Below are positions 41,158-42,135 of a DNA stretch of 42,135 nt, in pieces. The stretch's first letter is position 1; each line of letters starts with the position of its first letter. Position numbers and translations under genes: made by a program. This DNA comes from Candidatus Sulfotelmatobacter sp. (GTDB lineage Bacteria > Acidobacteriota > Terriglobia > Terriglobales > Acidobacteriaceae): positions 1-42,135 of the forward strand of contig JASHNU010000110.1 in the NCBI GenBank assembly GCA_030041475.1, in the 5' to 3' direction. The notes beneath the pieces were generated by a model. It saw nothing but the letters and a program-made list of their open reading frames with translations. It had not been told where the DNA came from and ran no database searches.

Positions 41158-41528
41158 GGGCTGAGTTCAATTGTGCGGCAGAAATGGTGGGAGGGGAAGG
41201 TGCCATTCTCGCCCGGTTGTGGAGAAGCTGTGGGAAACGGCGGAAGTGGCTAAAGCCTCCTTCTGCTTCGCCCCGATTCGGCGCGGCTTAAGGCCGCGCC
41301 CCTTCAAAGCTCTGCGTCCAGGCTCCTGGAGCAAGCGGCAACATTTCGAAAGCACGACGCAGGAGACCTCAGGCGCTGAAGCGCTTTCAGTCTTTGCTCT
41401 CCCAAACGGCACGAGTAAACTCGTGCCCCTCGCGCCCGTGCCGGCTTGCGCTTTGATTCGTTCACCGAAACTCAGGGCGAAAACGCGAACGTCGTTTTCA
41501 CCCGATCAATTGCGATCCCGCGGCTGAA
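41158..41528. other. Spacer upstream of dnaG
   Basis: No gene seen. Three small palindromes: GGCGCGGC-TTAA-GGCCGCGCC-like (about 41279-41300), GCGCTGAAGCGC (about 41374-41385) and GGCACGAG-TAAA-CTCGTGCC (about 41408-41427). These belong to the dispersed hairpin set. A promoter for dnaG was not identified with confidence. Confidence 0.5.
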
Positions 41529-42135
41529 TCAGTCTCCTCCGCCGCCGACCCCGCTCGCGGTGATGTGAATGAAGGCGGGGAAGGAAGAAATTCCTGCGCC
41601 GCTCACGAACAGGGAGTAATTGCCGGGAGTGACGGCGGGATTCAGGGTAAAGTCGACGGTTTCATATCCGGCTTCGCCCACGGCGATTTTGCTCCAGTTC
41701 GCGGTGCGGGCATAGAACACGTCGCCGCTGGAATTCACCATGCGAATGATGGGATAGTTGGAGTCCATCTGGTCGTCGTCGCCGTAAGCGGCGCCGGCAG
41801 ATTGCCCATCGAGTTGAAATCCCCCGAGCTTGAACTTGCCTCCGCCCTGGTAGGTGATGTTCGCGATGAGCGGCCGCAGCGCCGGGTTCGGCTCTCCCGA
41901 CGAGGTGTACAGCCAGAGCTGGGCGGTGCTGTCGGAAAACAGCAACTGTCCCGTCGGCAGAATCAACATGCGCGTGGGATACGAACCCTCGTAAGGCAGG
42001 TTTGGGTCGGGAAGTTCGTCGGTGACCTGCCGGATCGTATTGTTGGACGGGTCATAATCAAACAGTTCCGTCGGATTGCTGTACGTCCCTCCCCAACTGA
42101 TCGCCTCTCCGATGGCGGTCGCCGTGGCCGGGCTG
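41529..42135 (-). CDS. Secreted galactose-oxidase-like/Kelch protein, C-terminal part
   Basis: The frame stays open to the window end, so the N-terminus lies beyond it; about 201 codons are visible. The first part has propeller-like repeats (SNPTELFDYDPSNNTIRQV, YPTRMLILPTGQLLFSD). The last about 100 residues resemble the DUF1929 early-set Ig domain of galactose-oxidase-like proteins: MDSNYPIIRMVNSSGDVFYA, then ETVDFTLNPAVTPGNYSLFV and FPAFIHITASG. No copper ligands can be judged from this piece. It ends in a Gly tail. It is probably extracellular or in the periplasm. Confidence 0.75.
   Translation of the reverse strand, partial: SPATATAIGEAISWGGTYSNPTELFDYDPSNNTIRQVTDELPDPNLPYEGSYPTRMLILPTGQLLFSDSTAQLWLYTSSGEPNPALRPLIANITYQGGGKFKLGGFQLDGQSAGAAYGDDDQMDSNYPIIRMVNSSGDVFYARTANWSKIAVGEAGYETVDFTLNPAVTPGNYSLFVSGAGISSFPAFIHITASGVGGGGD

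Overview
The window comes from a GC-rich soil-type bacterium, most probably an acidobacterium of class Terriglobia (Koribacter-like). The reasons are the sequence character of RpoB, RpoC, RpoD and NusG, the frequent TTG and GTG starts, the many small secreted proteins, and the dense scatter of short palindromic extragenic repeats. The lineage call is inference from family knowledge; no search was run.

Layout. 1-4764 is the tuf / rpmG / tRNA-Trp / secE / nusG / rplK / rplA / rplJ / rplL translation-transcription cluster, entered inside tuf, with two tiny one-helix membrane ORFs (318-449 and 4098-4208). 4765-14177 holds a candidate internal promoter, rpoB and rpoC. 14309-18543 holds yihY-type, pyk, a secreted protein, an ABM-like protein and an alpha/beta hydrolase, all on +. 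18697-24353 holds, on -, a large secreted protein, a rhomboid protease and an M28 peptidase, with an outer-membrane barrel gene on + between them. 24490-28377 (+) holds a LysW-like zinc-ribbon protein, three small secreted proteins, LemA and a class I/II aminotransferase. dnaB (-) lies at 29170-30537. 31642-33717 is an ArsR / VOC / SRPBCC / YdeI operon. 33885-37000 is an accessory patch with a PD-(D/E)XK protein, a lower-GC membrane protein, a Rap1a-like secreted protein and two copies of a structured RNA-like element. rpoD and dnaG (-) follow, then the end of a galactose-oxidase-like secreted protein that runs off the window.

How it fits together. Most of the window is core information processing: ribosomal stalk proteins, RNA polymerase beta and beta', housekeeping sigma factor, primase and replicative helicase. 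The interesting material lies between and inside these genes. Several palindromic repeat families fill the intergenic spaces. One family has entered a hydrolase gene in frame, and repeat-like DNA also sits in frame inside dnaG. RpoB carries an eight-cysteine, probably zinc-binding insertion near its N-terminus.

The most unusual signal is at 36660-36860 on the minus strand. An 85-nt five-arm tRNA-like cloverleaf with an 8-bp acceptor and a 4-bp T-stem is followed by a possible terminator hairpin. A diverged partner copy lies at 35593-35765, on the far side of the Rap1a-like gene.
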